The notes below the pieces were generated by a model. The model was given only the letters and a program-made list of their open reading frames with translations. It was not told where the DNA came from and searched no databases. A stretch of 64,000 nt of DNA, taken from positions 3,251 to 67,250 of the forward strand of contig CAVQJI010000022.1 of NCBI GenBank assembly GCA_963712715.1. The letters run 5' to 3'. Within the stretch, counting starts at the first letter, position 1. Each line of letters opens with the position of its first letter. The DNA is from JAFEDN01 sp963712715 (lineage in GTDB: Bacteria > Pseudomonadota > Gammaproteobacteria > Coxiellales > Coxiellaceae). The translations under genes and the position numbers were made by a program. Positions 34,175 through 44,400 of the stretch are shown here, in pieces.

Positions 34175-35407
34175 ATGGCTTTATATGTTCAAAAATTTGG
34201 CGGAACTTCGGTTGGCGATGTCGAGTGCATCCGCCGGGTGGTGTGTAAAATTCAACAGACCAGGCGGGCGGGACACGATGTCGTGGTGGTGGTTTCGGCG
34301 ATGGGACATGAAACCGATCGTCTGATAAGCTTAATCCATTCGGTCACGGCCACTCCTGAACCTCGTGAATACGATGCGCTGACAGCCACTGGAGAGCAGG
34401 TTTCGGCAGCGATGTTAAGTTTGGCGCTCAATTCTGCCGGCTGCCGCGCCCGCTCTTATAATGGCGCCCAGGCGAGGATTTTGACGGACCAACGACATAC
34501 CAAGGCGCGAATCACCCACATTGATACGTCTCCGATGAAAGCGGATTTAGAGCAAGGCATTGTGCCGGTAGTCACGGGTTTCCAGGGAGTCGATGTCCAT
34601 GGCAATGTGACGACCATTGGCCGCGGAGGGTCGGATACGACAGCGGTCATGTTAGCGGCTGCTCTGAACGCCGACGAGTGCCAGATTTACACGGACGTTG
34701 AAGGCATTTATACCAGCGATCCCCGAGTGGTGCAGGACGCCAGACGGTTGTCCCAAATTACTTTTGGCGAAATGCTCGAATTGGCTCGCCTGGGAGCGGA
34801 AGTGTTACAAACGTCTTCCGTGCGTTTAGCAGAGCGGCACCGTGTGCCATTGAGGGTTTTATCCAGTTTTACGGAAGGCGAGGGAACTCTGGTCACTTTT
34901 CACGACGCCGAGGTGCTGGAACCCATTGTTTCGGGCATCGCATTTGCGAGGAATCAGGCCAAATTGACGGTGCGCGGTTTGCCAATCGATTCACCATGGA
35001 TAGATCACTGGTTGCTGGCGATTCAGGACGCGGTCATCGAAGTCGATATGATGGTTAAAACGCCACCTCTGGATAATCACCATATCGATTTTAGCTTTAC
35101 CGTACCGTTGGATGATTATCCAGCGGCATTATCCATTTCTAACCAGCTTCTTCAACAATTGTCATTTCACTATTGTGAGGTGCTGGTTAACGACCGGATT
35201 GCCAAATTATCGCTGGTGGGTATTGGCATGAAAACCCATGCGAGTGTGGCTTCAAAAATGTTTCAGGCTCTGGGAGAGGAAGGGATTAAAATTCATCTGA
35301 TCACTTCTTCAGAAGTTACTATTTCAGCTGTTGTTGATGAAAAATACATGGAACTGGGAGCGCGGATATTGCACAGCGCCTTTCTGAGCGATAAAAAGAC
35401 ATTATAA
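34175..35407 (+). CDS. lysC: Aspartate kinase
   Basis: The 410-residue monofunctional aspartokinase catalyses the first step of lysine, threonine and methionine biosynthesis. It has the opening VQKFGGTSVGDVECIRRV, VVVVSAMGHETDRLI, GRGGSDTTAVMLAAAL, and YTDVEGIYTSDPRVV, and two C-terminal ACT domains (LSLVGIGMKTHASVASKMF, then IKIHLITSSEVTISAVVDE) that would bind lysine and/or threonine for feedback control. It is located between alaS and csrA as in Legionella and Coxiella. No homoserine dehydrogenase domain. Confidence 0.96.
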   Translation: MALYVQKFGGTSVGDVECIRRVVCKIQQTRRAGHDVVVVVSAMGHETDRLISLIHSVTATPEPREYDALTATGEQVSAAMLSLALNSAGCRARSYNGAQARILTDQRHTKARITHIDTSPMKADLEQGIVPVVTGFQGVDVHGNVTTIGRGGSDTTAVMLAAALNADECQIYTDVEGIYTSDPRVVQDARRLSQITFGEMLELARLGAEVLQTSSVRLAERHRVPLRVLSSFTEGEGTLVTFHDAEVLEPIVSGIAFARNQAKLTVRGLPIDSPWIDHWLLAIQDAVIEVDMMVKTPPLDNHHIDFSFTVPLDDYPAALSISNQLLQQLSFHYCEVLVNDRIAKLSLVGIGMKTHASVASKMFQALGEEGIKIHLITSSEVTISAVVDEKYMELGARILHSAFLSDKKTL

Positions 35408-35529
35408 AACAATTGTTTATAATTTTATCGTTTAGGGTGATACCAATTGCCCGTTAAATGTACTAAAATTGTAGTAGGCTGAGAGGAAAAAAGCAGAGAG
35501 AGATAATTCACGGAAAAAAGGAGAGGAAT

Positions 35530-35784
35530 ATGTTAATTTTAACGAGACGGATAAGTGAGTCAGTTATTATTGGCGATGAGGTAAAGGTGACTGTCCTGGG
35601 CGTTAAGGGCAATCAGGTGCGTTTGGGCATTGATGCTCCGAAAACAGTCTCCGTTCATCGGGAAGAAATCTATCAACGAATTCAACAGGAAAAAGAGGGG
35701 GGCGGTACGCCCGGAGCTTCCGCAGAAGAAGACAATTTTAGCGAAGAAGGAAACTATAACAGGCCCTCCGACGAAGAAAAATAG
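35530..35784 (+). CDS. csrA: Carbon storage / translational regulator CsrA
   Basis: The 84-residue RNA-binding dimer has MLILTRRISESVIIGDEVKV, VLGVKGNQVRLGIDAP and VHREEIYQRIQ, the complete CsrA fold with the conserved Arg44-type RNA contact in SVHREEI. It binds GGA motifs in mRNA leaders. In Legionellales, CsrA controls the switch between replicative and transmissive phases. The tail (about 20 residues, Gly/Glu/Asn-rich) is longer than in E. coli CsrA (61 residues). A strong AAAGGAGAGG ribosome-binding site precedes ATG 35530. Confidence 0.96.
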   Translation: MLILTRRISESVIIGDEVKVTVLGVKGNQVRLGIDAPKTVSVHREEIYQRIQQEKEGGGTPGASAEEDNFSEEGNYNRPSDEEK

Positions 35785-35801
35785 TTTCGTACATGACATT
35801 A

Positions 35802-35838
35802 AACCCCGGCAAGCAAAAGCTTCCCGGGGTTTTTTTTT
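35802..35838 (+). terminator. Rho-independent terminator after csrA
   Basis: ACCCCGG and CCGGGGT pair around GCAAGCAAAAGCTT (itself containing AAGC/GCTT), followed by nine T residues. Confidence 0.93.
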
Positions 35839-35878
35839 CCTTGATTCTATTGCCTGGAATGGTATGATGACTCTCTTT

Positions 35879-35968
35879 GGAGAGATGGCCGAGTGGCTGA
35901 AGGCGCTCCCCTGCTAAGGGAGTATGGGGCCTAAAGCTCCATCGAGGGTTCGAATCCCTCTCTCTCCG
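35879..35968 (+). tRNA. tRNA-Ser (GCT)
   Basis: Class II tRNA: acceptor GGAGAGA/TCTCTCC, D arm GGCCGAGTGGCTGAAGGC, anticodon stem CTCCC/GGGAG around CTGCTAA (anticodon GCT), a long variable arm (TGGGGCCTAAAGCTCCATC), and a T arm with GGTTCGAATCC. Confidence 0.94.
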
Positions 35969-35980
35969 GAGTGTCAGTTT

Positions 35981-36054
35981 GCGCCCGTAGCTCAGCTGGA
36001 TAGAGCACCAGGCTACGAACTTGGGGGTCGGGAGTTCGAATCTCTCCGGGCGCG
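35981..36054 (+). tRNA. tRNA-Arg (ACG)
   Basis: Acceptor GCGCCCG/CGGGCGC, D arm GCTCAGCTGGATAGAGC, anticodon stem CCAGG/CTTGG (one G-T pair) around CTACGAA (anticodon ACG, to be edited to ICG), T arm with AGTTCGAATCT. No encoded CCA. Confidence 0.93.
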
Positions 36055-36085
36055 CATTATTCACTCGTATATTATTCATAGTTAA

Positions 36086-36159
36086 GCGCTCGTAGCTCAG
36101 CTGGATAGAGTTCCTGGCTTCGAACCAGGCGGTCGGGAGTTCGAGTCTCTCCGAGCGCG
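36086..36159 (+). tRNA. tRNA-Arg (TCG)
   Basis: Acceptor GCGCTCG/CGAGCGC, D arm GCTCAGCTGGATAGAGT, anticodon stem CCTGG/CCAGG around CTTCGAA (anticodon TCG), T arm AGTTCGAGTCT. Closely similar to the preceding tRNA-Arg, suggesting tandem duplication and anticodon change. Confidence 0.92.
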
Positions 36160-36162
36160 CAA

Positions 36163-36330
36163 GGCTGTCCCAAGAAAAAATCTGACTGCATGAGAACGTC
36201 AGTAATGGGTCAAGGTTGAACGAAAAATCGACGAAAAAGCGGAGCATACATAGGTATGTGAGCATTTTGAGGAGATTTTTAGTTCAACCTTGACCCATTA
36301 ATGACGTTCAGTGGGTTTCTTGGACAGTCC
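36163..36330. mobile_element. MITE-like long inverted repeat
   Basis: Ends GGCTGTCCCAAGAAA and TTTCTTGGACAGTCC are inverted (one mismatch). Inside, AATGGGTCAAGGTTGAAC is repeated as GTTCAACCTTGACCCATT around a core with GACGAAAAAGCGGAGC. About 168 bp, no gene. It lies directly after the tRNA cluster. 36,331-36,556 holds nothing else I can identify. Confidence 0.8.
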
Positions 36331-36556
36331 TGCCAAGCGCGCCAACACTAATTGACTTTCACGTAATACCCCCTCAAATTCTTTAGGTATCTACAAATTC
36401 CCCCCCAAATGACGCCGTCCTGCTCCCGGCCCTGATCCGGGATCATCCACCCCCCGGCTATGTGGGCGCCCCTTCATTTATGCATATAATTTAATATTTT
36501 GATAATAATAATAGTTTAATATATGTAAAATTTTAAAATAAACAAGGGTTACATAC

Positions 36557-37738
36557 ATGAAAAAAAATGAATATTTAAAGCATAAAGGAAATTTGGGTTT
36601 TTTAAAGGAATTTGCTTTGCAGAGGGATCGTAATAATAAATATTTCCATGGCCCCTTGCCATTGACTGAAGCTACTCAGCAATTTGATTATTTGGTGAAG
36701 TCCTTATTGAATAATAAGCGTAAGGTCACGTTCATTGAAAACAATAAGGAAGTTATCGCCATGATCGAGGAATCATCCCGTCTAATCGGTTGTATTAATG
36801 TAACTGGAGTATTGCTTGCGGAACCTGATCTGGAATACCTCTCTTACTCCAGTGAAGAACTTGATGAATTCTTGCGTTATCTGGGTAACAAGAAAGAAGG
36901 AGTGAAACCGAAACTGAATTCCGGTCTTTCTGCTGGTAAGAGGGGGCCAAGTATTGATAAAATTGATTTTTCTGCCGGTGAGAGAGCGCAAGGTATCGAT
37001 GAAAAAATTTTACATCAGGGAGAAAAATTAGCTATTAACATGTATACTTCTGATTTTTATAAGGAAATTAATAAATTCTTTAGAGCAAACGGTCGTGAAT
37101 ATAAACCAGGTTACAGTACGGCAATTAAAGATATTTTGCTGGTTGGAGCTTTAGCGACTGCGGCTCTGTCGAAATTGCGTGTGAAGGAAGATGTTACGGA
37201 AGCATTTCGTGTAGACGGAAGATCAACAATTTTAAAGAGAATTGAGGGCTTTGAGAAAAATTTTATTTCGTACGAGAAGTCTTTTTACAGCACAAGTGAC
37301 TATAAAAAACCAACTAACTTTGAAAAATCAGGCAATTCCCAGATAGATGAAAAAAGTATCAGTTTTCATTTCGTTGTTGACAATTACCAGGGTCATCTCA
37401 TAAAAGCATATTCCAATTATCCAGGGGAAGAAGAGGTATTATTTGGAATTGGCACTAAATTTGCTCCTCTGGTTTATGCAAAAGAAGGTGATGTATTTTA
37501 TTTTGTCTATAAACCGATCCGGGCTTTAGGCATAAAAAATAATCCGGAAGTTGAAATGGCTTTCGTTGATTTAGCAAAAGAAAAAATGACAATGCTTCCA
37601 TTAAAACAAAAAATAAATTCTTCAACTCCGGCCATTAATCAGTCCAATAATACCAATGGCGTTTTCTCCAAAATTGCGCGCCACCCCAAAACAAACTCTT
37701 CAAAGGATAAAGACCTGGATTTACACATGCCTAGTTGA
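36557..37738 (+). CDS. R-S-ExE mono-ADP-ribosyltransferase-like effector
   Basis: 393 residues, no signal peptide. The C-terminal half has the order of catalytic features of arginine-type ADP-ribosyltransferase toxins: helix KPGYSTAIKDILLVGALATA, the NAD-binding Arg in EAFRVDGRS (R218), the STS motif in SFYSTSDYKKP (244-250), a beta strand ISFHFVVDNYQGHLI, and the ExE loop NYPGEEEVLFGIGTKF (E291/E293), followed by YVF-type strands. The enzymes transfer ADP-ribose from NAD to a host protein. The N-terminal 110 residues include YFHGPLPLTEATQQF, faintly like an SH2 start. A short SAGxRGxxID motif is duplicated at 125-148. The C-terminus is polar (SKDKDLDLHMPS). Delivery by Dot/Icm is inferred. 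Confidence 0.72.
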   Translation: MKKNEYLKHKGNLGFLKEFALQRDRNNKYFHGPLPLTEATQQFDYLVKSLLNNKRKVTFIENNKEVIAMIEESSRLIGCINVTGVLLAEPDLEYLSYSSEELDEFLRYLGNKKEGVKPKLNSGLSAGKRGPSIDKIDFSAGERAQGIDEKILHQGEKLAINMYTSDFYKEINKFFRANGREYKPGYSTAIKDILLVGALATAALSKLRVKEDVTEAFRVDGRSTILKRIEGFEKNFISYEKSFYSTSDYKKPTNFEKSGNSQIDEKSISFHFVVDNYQGHLIKAYSNYPGEEEVLFGIGTKFAPLVYAKEGDVFYFVYKPIRALGIKNNPEVEMAFVDLAKEKMTMLPLKQKINSSTPAINQSNNTNGVFSKIARHPKTNSSKDKDLDLHMPS

Positions 37739-37775
37739 GTTCCTTCCCGCTAAAGAAAAATTAGCTATATCCGCA

Positions 37776-37922
37776 TAAATATTTTTTCGCAGAAAATACC
37801 TTACGCAATGGGGGATCGTAAGGGGGAGTTGCGCGTAGCGACTCCCCCTTCATTCCGAGCATCGGCTCTGCCGAGCGCAGGATCAAAACAGGAAGCGGGT
37901 ACCGCTGTACTCAGCGGGAGCC
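37776..37922. mobile_element. Palindromic element, inverted copy
   Basis: Reading on the minus strand it has the same parts as the element in the third LRR gene: CTGAGTACAGCGGTACCCGC, GATGCTCGGAATGAAGGG, a GGGGGAGTCGC/GCGCAACTCCCCC stem, and GATCCCCCATTGCG. It lies in the 300-base gap between the ADP-ribosyltransferase and MFS genes, which holds no gene. Confidence 0.85.
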
Positions 37923-38045
37923 GCTGGCTCTTGTGGGGAGGGCCTTTTTAGGTGATAATGTGGGGAACTGCAAATGCAAAATTTGGTTTTGGAGTCGTTA
38001 TAGCGATACAAAAACTAAATAATTTCCCTGAGTAATTGGCAAGTG

Positions 38046-39293
38046 ATGGAAAATAATACAAATTTTCAAAAATATATCTATCTTTGGCTGATATTGTCCT
38101 TGTGTACGGTTTTTTTTCTTTCGAGCCATTTTCTTGAGCTTTTTCCCCAGGATCTGGCGCGCTGGTTGGTGGATTCCTCGCCCGGCCATTTACGAAACTT
38201 TAACCAGCTTGCAGATATATGGTTCTTTTTCTTCCTTATCGCCCAACTGTTTGTGGCCGGAGTCATTCTGGATAAATTCAGCGTTCAGACGCTGACGGCT
38301 ATTATAGCGAGTGGTCTTTGTATCTCCGGAATTTATTTTTTTGCGCACATCAATAATCAATCCACAGTCTGTTTAACGATTTCGCGAATTTTTCTGGTCA
38401 CCAGCGTGGCTTTTGTGACCGCGGGTTACAGCAAAATGGTGGCCAGGGTAATGCCTTCCAATAAATACGGTCTGATGGCGGGCCTTTTCACCACGGTTGT
38501 GTTGATGGGTTCTATATTTGGAGACCTGCCCACCATTGACGGCTGGCTATCATACAGTTGGCAACAAATGGTCATTTTCACGGGTGCGGGGGCGGTTATT
38601 TTAGCTATTTTATTCGCCACCATCATGCGCGATTGTAACCGGATGCCCGTTTTACCGGAATGGGAAAATCTCCTCACGGCTTTGTGGAATCCCCAGAACT
38701 GGCTACTGGCTGTTTACAGCGGGCTGGCGCTGGCGCCACTCATCATTTTGGGTGGTGTCGCCGGAAAACCATTTTTTGAACAGGCATACCATTATAACCA
38801 TCGGCAGCTGCTCGAATTAGGGGGATCTTTATTATTGGGCTTAGGTGTGGGTGGACCCCTGATTGGTTATTTATCCGGGTGCATGAAACGCCGGCGTGCG
38901 CTGATGATGGTGGCTATCCTCGTACAGGAAGTTATTTTTGTGCCATTAATTTATCTAAGCCAGACCCCTTTCTGGTTAAACGCGGTTTTTCTCGCCATCA
39001 TTGGTCTGGCCAGCAGCGCTTTTGTGTTGAGCTTTGCAATCGCTAAAGAAATCAATGCGTTAAAAGTGATTGGCATGGTGGCAGCTATTCTCAATACCGG
39101 CATCATCGCCGTCACCGCCATCACTGACTCCCTATTCGGAAAATTTTTGCTTTGGGATTGGGATGGCAAGATGTTGGCAGGAGTCCGTTATTTTTCAGTT
39201 TTTAATTATCATGTGGCGTTTACTATTTTCCCGGTATATTTATTGCTAGGGTTTATCCTGTTATTATTTGTCGATGAACCTTTCTTCTGGTAG
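38046..39293 (+). CDS. MFS transporter
   Basis: The 415-residue protein has about 12 membrane helices, for example YIYLWLILSLCTVFFLSSHF (1), WFFFFLIAQLFVAGVIL (2, followed by the short DKF loop), and AGVRYFSVFNYHVAFTIFPV near the end. The first cytoplasmic loop and the central loop (CNRMPVLPEWENLLTALWNP) fit the major facilitator superfamily. Legionella and Coxiella have many such small-molecule porters, often for amino acids. ATG 38046 is used, with a GTG one codon upstream. The stop overlaps recQ by 20 bases. The substrate is unknown. Confidence 0.85.
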   Translation: MENNTNFQKYIYLWLILSLCTVFFLSSHFLELFPQDLARWLVDSSPGHLRNFNQLADIWFFFFLIAQLFVAGVILDKFSVQTLTAIIASGLCISGIYFFAHINNQSTVCLTISRIFLVTSVAFVTAGYSKMVARVMPSNKYGLMAGLFTTVVLMGSIFGDLPTIDGWLSYSWQQMVIFTGAGAVILAILFATIMRDCNRMPVLPEWENLLTALWNPQNWLLAVYSGLALAPLIILGGVAGKPFFEQAYHYNHRQLLELGGSLLLGLGVGGPLIGYLSGCMKRRRALMMVAILVQEVIFVPLIYLSQTPFWLNAVFLAIIGLASSAFVLSFAIAKEINALKVIGMVAAILNTGIIAVTAITDSLFGKFLLWDWDGKMLAGVRYFSVFNYHVAFTIFPVYLLLGFILLLFVDEPFFW

Positions 39294-41127
39294 CCTGGCT
39301 GGGACCACACCTGAAAGTGTGCTGAAGCAGATTTTTGGGTTTAATGAATTCCGGCCTTTACAACGAAAAATTATCGACAGCCTGTTGGCGGGAAAGAACA
39401 ATTTTGTTCTCATGCCCACCGGTGGCGGCAAATCACTCTGTTTTCAAATTCCTGCTTTGTTACGTCCTGGCGTTGGTATTGTGGTTTCACCTTTAATTTC
39501 TCTTATGCAGGATCAGGTGAACGCCTTGCGGGCTAATGGCGTCGCCGCAGTCGCTTACAACTCCTCGCTGAGCTACGGACAGGGACAAAAAATTTTAGAG
39601 GATTTAAGGCAGGGCAGGATTGACCTGCTTTATATCGCTCCTGAACGTCTGGTAGCGCCGGCGTTTCTGGAGCGTTTGGATCAGGTCACTATTGCCTTGC
39701 TGGCTATCGATGAGGCGCATTGCATCTCTCAGTGGGGTCCTGATTTTCGTCCCGAATATAAACAATTACAGATAGTGCGCGATCGTTACCCCCAGACGCC
39801 GGTGATAGCGCTCACGGCGACTGCGGATCGGCCTACCCAACAGGATATTCGCGAGTGTTTGCGATTGCAGCAGGCTGATTTCCATCTCGCCAGTTTTAAT
39901 CGGCCCAATATTCACTATGCCGTTCTGGAAAAATATAAACCCTTACAGCAGCTTGTAAAATTTTTAAGCGAATTTCCGCGACAGTCGGGAATAATTTACT
40001 GTTTGTCTCGAAATCATGTGGATGAACTGGCCGCGCAGTTGCTAAAAGAAGGTTTATCCGTAGCCGCTTATCATGCGGGAATGACCAGTGATAAACGTCG
40101 TGAAGTGCAAAATTCTTTTCAAAAAGACGATATTCAAATTATTGTCGCCACCATTGCGTTTGGAATGGGCATTGACAAACCCAACGTGCGTTTTGTCGTC
40201 CACTTTGATTTACCCAAAAGTATTGAGGGATATTATCAGGAAACCGGTAGAGCGGGGCGTGACGGATTGCCGTCCAGGGCATTGCTGTTATACCGTTTAG
40301 GCGACGTGGCTTTAGTGCGGGGCTTGATTGAAAAAAATAACAATGAATTACAGCGGCGAATTGAAACCCACAAATTAAACGCCATGGTGTCGTTTGCGGA
40401 GGCGCAAACCTGCCGCCGTCAGGTATTGCTCAATTATTTTGATGAAAAGTTAGCCGAACCCTGTGGTTATTGTGATATTTGCCAGAATCCCCCCGAATCC
40501 TACGATGCCACGGAAGATGCGCAGAAGGCGTTATCCTGCGTATACCGCTCGGGACAGCGTTTTGGAGTGGGCCATATTATTGACATCCTCCGCGGCGCCG
40601 ATAAGGAACGGATTAAACAATTGCGTCATCAGACACTCTCTACTTATGGAGTGGGTGCGCATTTGGGTCAGGAAGCCTGGCACAGTATTTTTCGTCAATT
40701 GATACACCAGGGTTATCTGGAGCAGGATATCGGCAATTATTCAGTGTTAAAATTAACTGAGAAATCCAGACCTTTATTGCGTGGTGAAATTCATTTAAAG
40801 CTGGCCAAACCGCGAGTTAAAGCCCCGTCCGAACCTAAAAGTACGAAAGCAGAAGGACGCAAAGTTGCCAAACCAAAAACCATTAATTTTGTCTATGACA
40901 GCAGTTTATTTGAAAGATTGCGAAAACTTCGTAAATCCCTTGCTGACGCTGCCGGAGTTCCCCCCTATATCGTCTTCAACGATGTGACCCTGGCGCAAAT
41001 GGCGGCGGAAGCGCCGCAAACCGAACAGCAATTTCTGAAGATCAGCGGCGTCGGAGAATCCAAACTAAAAAACTACGGCGCGCAATTTTTGGCTGAAATC
41101 CAAAACTTTCTCAACCATTCCGGCTAA
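39274..41127 (+). CDS. recQ: ATP-dependent DNA helicase RecQ
   Basis: The 617-residue helicase is full length: QIFGFNEFRPLQRKII (motif 0), LMPTGGGKSLCFQIPAL (motif I), LLAIDEAHCISQWGPDFRPEY (motif II), VIALTATADRPTQQDI (III), IIVATIAFGMGIDKPNVRFV and YYQETGRAGRDGLPS (V/VI). The RQC zinc-binding cysteines are in CRRQVLLNYFDE...CGYCDIC, and a C-terminal HRDC domain includes PPYIVFNDVTLAQMA. It unwinds DNA 3' to 5' in recombination and repair. The start overlaps the MFS gene end. Confidence 0.96.
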   Translation: MNLSSGSLAGTTPESVLKQIFGFNEFRPLQRKIIDSLLAGKNNFVLMPTGGGKSLCFQIPALLRPGVGIVVSPLISLMQDQVNALRANGVAAVAYNSSLSYGQGQKILEDLRQGRIDLLYIAPERLVAPAFLERLDQVTIALLAIDEAHCISQWGPDFRPEYKQLQIVRDRYPQTPVIALTATADRPTQQDIRECLRLQQADFHLASFNRPNIHYAVLEKYKPLQQLVKFLSEFPRQSGIIYCLSRNHVDELAAQLLKEGLSVAAYHAGMTSDKRREVQNSFQKDDIQIIVATIAFGMGIDKPNVRFVVHFDLPKSIEGYYQETGRAGRDGLPSRALLLYRLGDVALVRGLIEKNNNELQRRIETHKLNAMVSFAEAQTCRRQVLLNYFDEKLAEPCGYCDICQNPPESYDATEDAQKALSCVYRSGQRFGVGHIIDILRGADKERIKQLRHQTLSTYGVGAHLGQEAWHSIFRQLIHQGYLEQDIGNYSVLKLTEKSRPLLRGEIHLKLAKPRVKAPSEPKSTKAEGRKVAKPKTINFVYDSSLFERLRKLRKSLADAAGVPPYIVFNDVTLAQMAAEAPQTEQQFLKISGVGESKLKNYGAQFLAEIQNFLNHSG

Positions 41128-41135
41128 AAATAAAG

Positions 41136-41280
41136 TAAGGTCTGTTGACAATTTATAAATTATTTCGTCATTGCGAGCGTTAGCGAAGCAATCCAGTGCA
41201 TAATTTCAACAAAAATGCGAACTGGATTGCTTCGCTAACGCTCGCAATGACGGTTATTTATGAATTGTCAACAGACCCTA
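41136..41280. mobile_element. MITE with TA-flanked inverted ends, second copy
   Basis: TAAGGTCTGTTGACAATTTA (left) and ATGAATTGTCAACAGACCCTA (right) are inverted, with an attgcgag hairpin (GTCATTGCGAGCGTTAGCG / CGCTAACGCTCGCAATGAC) inside. It matches the MITE at 24,160-24,320. It sits eight bases past recQ. Confidence 0.85.
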
Positions 41281-41454
41281 AATTTAAGTGGATGAAATAT
41301 TTACTAATTGCTTCTCATCCATTATGATGAAAGTATCTCTGTTTATGTATCAATAAAATAATAATTAAAAAGGTAATCAGTGTGAATAACGTGAAAAACT
41401 GGGAATCTCGAGGGAATCCTTAACCATTTGACGCCCTTTCCGTCAAACTTCAAT

Positions 41455-44400
41455 ATGGATTTGAAACAAATAGAGCAGTTCAACAAGAAATATTTGACTA
41501 CTGTTCTTCCAGAAATAGGAAAAAAAATCAATTTTGAATCTTTACCTGAACTGAAGCATAAAATTCAAAAAGAAATAAAGAAAATTGAACTTTTGTTGAC
41601 TCAATGCTTGCAAACAAATAATTTTGAAAATTTGATGATAAACTTTTCCAAACTATTGAGTGAATTTTCAAATTTTCAACTGTCTGTTATTGCATTTTCT
41701 GATCAAATTTCAGGACGCTATCGAATTTTCAAAAGTAAAATGGATGAAATGCAGGAATATCTGTATAAAAATATCCTTTTCTCATTTCGAATTATTGACA
41801 ATATTATTATAATTTGGACAGAAATTGTGGAAAAAATGAATAACCCACATAATTTTCCCAATGACGAGAAAAATCTTTATCAAATCATCACGAAGAGTAT
41901 CATTCAACTGGCTGGTTCCAGTCACTTTTTTTTATGTAAACTGGAATACTGTACGCCGCTTGTTACTAATTTGAGTCCTAAAATACATTTTGGCTTCGTT
42001 TGTTCGATAATGGATTATCAAATTCGTATCTTCAAATCTCTTGAAGCAGCCTGTGTAGCTAAAGTCCCGTGGGCATATTTAGATTATCGTTCTCTGACTG
42101 GACGATTTGCTTATATAAACAAGGACCTTTCCCCCAGAGACATCATAAAATGTTATGAAAAAGATCGCAATGAGTTGTTAGAGCTGATGACTAAAAATTT
42201 GGAAAAATTATACCAAATATGCTTTTTTAGACATAAGTATTCTGAAATAACTCTTCCTTCACACCAAACAGATTCTAAAAGTATGACAGAATTTTTTTTA
42301 TCGTTAGAAGAGGATATTACTCTTGCAGAGAAAATTGACCCATTCTTGACTTTCTGCGTGTACAAGGCCTATTTAGGTCTTCAGATGGGAGATATTAAAT
42401 ATGACTATTACCAGTTAATAAAAAAAGAAATAAAAATATTGACTTCTCATCAAAATAAAATAGAGAAGAATCAAACAATAGAGAAATTTATAGAAAAAAT
42501 TAATTTATTTGTCAGTACCACGAATCGTATGTGGGACAGTTTAAATCATAATCATCAACCTGAAGAGATTGGATTAATATATGATAAATTAATTGCATTT
42601 GATTACCATTTCATGGAGATAGCATTATCACAAAATCAGGTATTTTATTTATTAAGCTTTTTTATTAACGATTTAGCAATATTTTCTCATTATTCTAACG
42701 TCATCGCAGATCTTCAGAAAAAACAACTCGAATTATTAAAATGTGAGCAAGCGTTTTTGGCTACTTTAGCATTAAAAAATAACGTGAGCCTTCCCAGGTG
42801 GTGCTTAACAGAAGGTGAGGACATAAAAATTATTGATGTTAATTTGGAAAATGATCAAAAAGAATCAAAAAATGGGCGCCAAAAAAAACATATATTAGCT
42901 GGATTTGATATTATTGATATTTTACAGATCCAAAATAAATTGTCCATGTCGCTTTCAGGACACCAGAAAATTAAATTACATGGTTTTACACAACAGGATG
43001 ATTATAAAAAAATTATAGATGAATCCAATAACGCTTATATTCAGATAATGGAAGAAGAGGAACAGGCTGAAAAAAACAAAAAAAACATTTTACTGGAAAA
43101 GAAAAAAATAAAATCGCCATATCGACATTCAAAAGAAAAAATTCAGGAAAAAACTCAAACGGAATTTTTGATACCCAAAAAACAAACAGAAGTTAAGGTG
43201 ATAGCAGAAAGTGAAGAATGGAAGCAGTTTCATTTACTTCAAAAGGATTTTTCCAGACTGGTTGAAGAAAAAGGTGATGAAGAAGTAAAAAATAGATCAG
43301 GATCGTTATTTGAAACAAATGATCTTCTGTTATTAATTCAATTAAATGATTTTATGTCAGGTTATCTATACGTAACGGCTAAGGATTTATACAACCAGAA
43401 AATAGTCAATTTTTACGTAATCTATCGATTGCAAATGGCGTTATCTTATAGAAAAATTTCAATGAATCAGCTTAACTTGCTACCAGAAAAAGAATCTTAC
43501 CAGACCCATCAATATTTTCTTGAAGATGAGCATAAAATGATTGAAACTATTTTGAATAATGCTGAAATAACCAGAAAAAAATCTTTGGATAAAGCTATTG
43601 CATCTTTGCAGTGGCTTCAGGAAGACAGGCTAAGAAAAATGACCGAAATAGGTCTTGAAAAATGGTTTAATAATCCAAATCCAAAAAATGATTGGTTCCA
43701 TAGAAGAGAAAAACTTAAAGATAAAATTCGCAACCTTTCTTTATTGGACCAGGAAATAGTTGAGACAAAGAAAATATTAGATTCTGTTTCAATGGATGCC
43801 TATAATCCTTTTGGGAAAATGTTAAATCAAAAAACGCCTTCAATATTAGTACATAACCACTCACTTTTGGATGAAAAAATATCATCTGGAATTATAAAAT
43901 TTAAAAATACGATCCAAAAAATAATTTTGGATCGTATGAAATTCTATTCCATTGTAAAAAAACCCGATAATTTTTTCCCAACTCCAATTCTGCTCTCCGC
44001 ATTTAAATTTATGGTCTTAATTAAAAATTCATTCGGCAGTGAGAAGCAACTTTACATAGTGGGTGGATTGATTGTTAATTTGGCTCAGGAACGAAAAGTG
44101 AGCGAACAAACCTTCAACTTTCTTGATGTCGATATGGTAACCAATATTTCATACAATGAATTAAAATCGGCTGCTTTCCAAAATAAATTGAATTATAAAA
44201 TAACATCCGTGACACCTTTATTTTGTTCATTTAAATTCCGTTTTGAAAATGTCAATATAGATGTGGTTTGCATAAACGATCTTGATTTGCTCGAAAATCA
44301 CCAGTTACGTGATATTAATATTAATGGGATATATTTAAGGATTAATAAAGAATCGGATCTATCAATTGTGAATGAAGCGCTTTTTTATGATGTGATCGAT

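Noticed and set aside
36163..36330. CRISPR-like repeat after the tRNAs
   Set aside because: Only one inverted pair, no regularly spaced direct repeats, no cas genes in the window.
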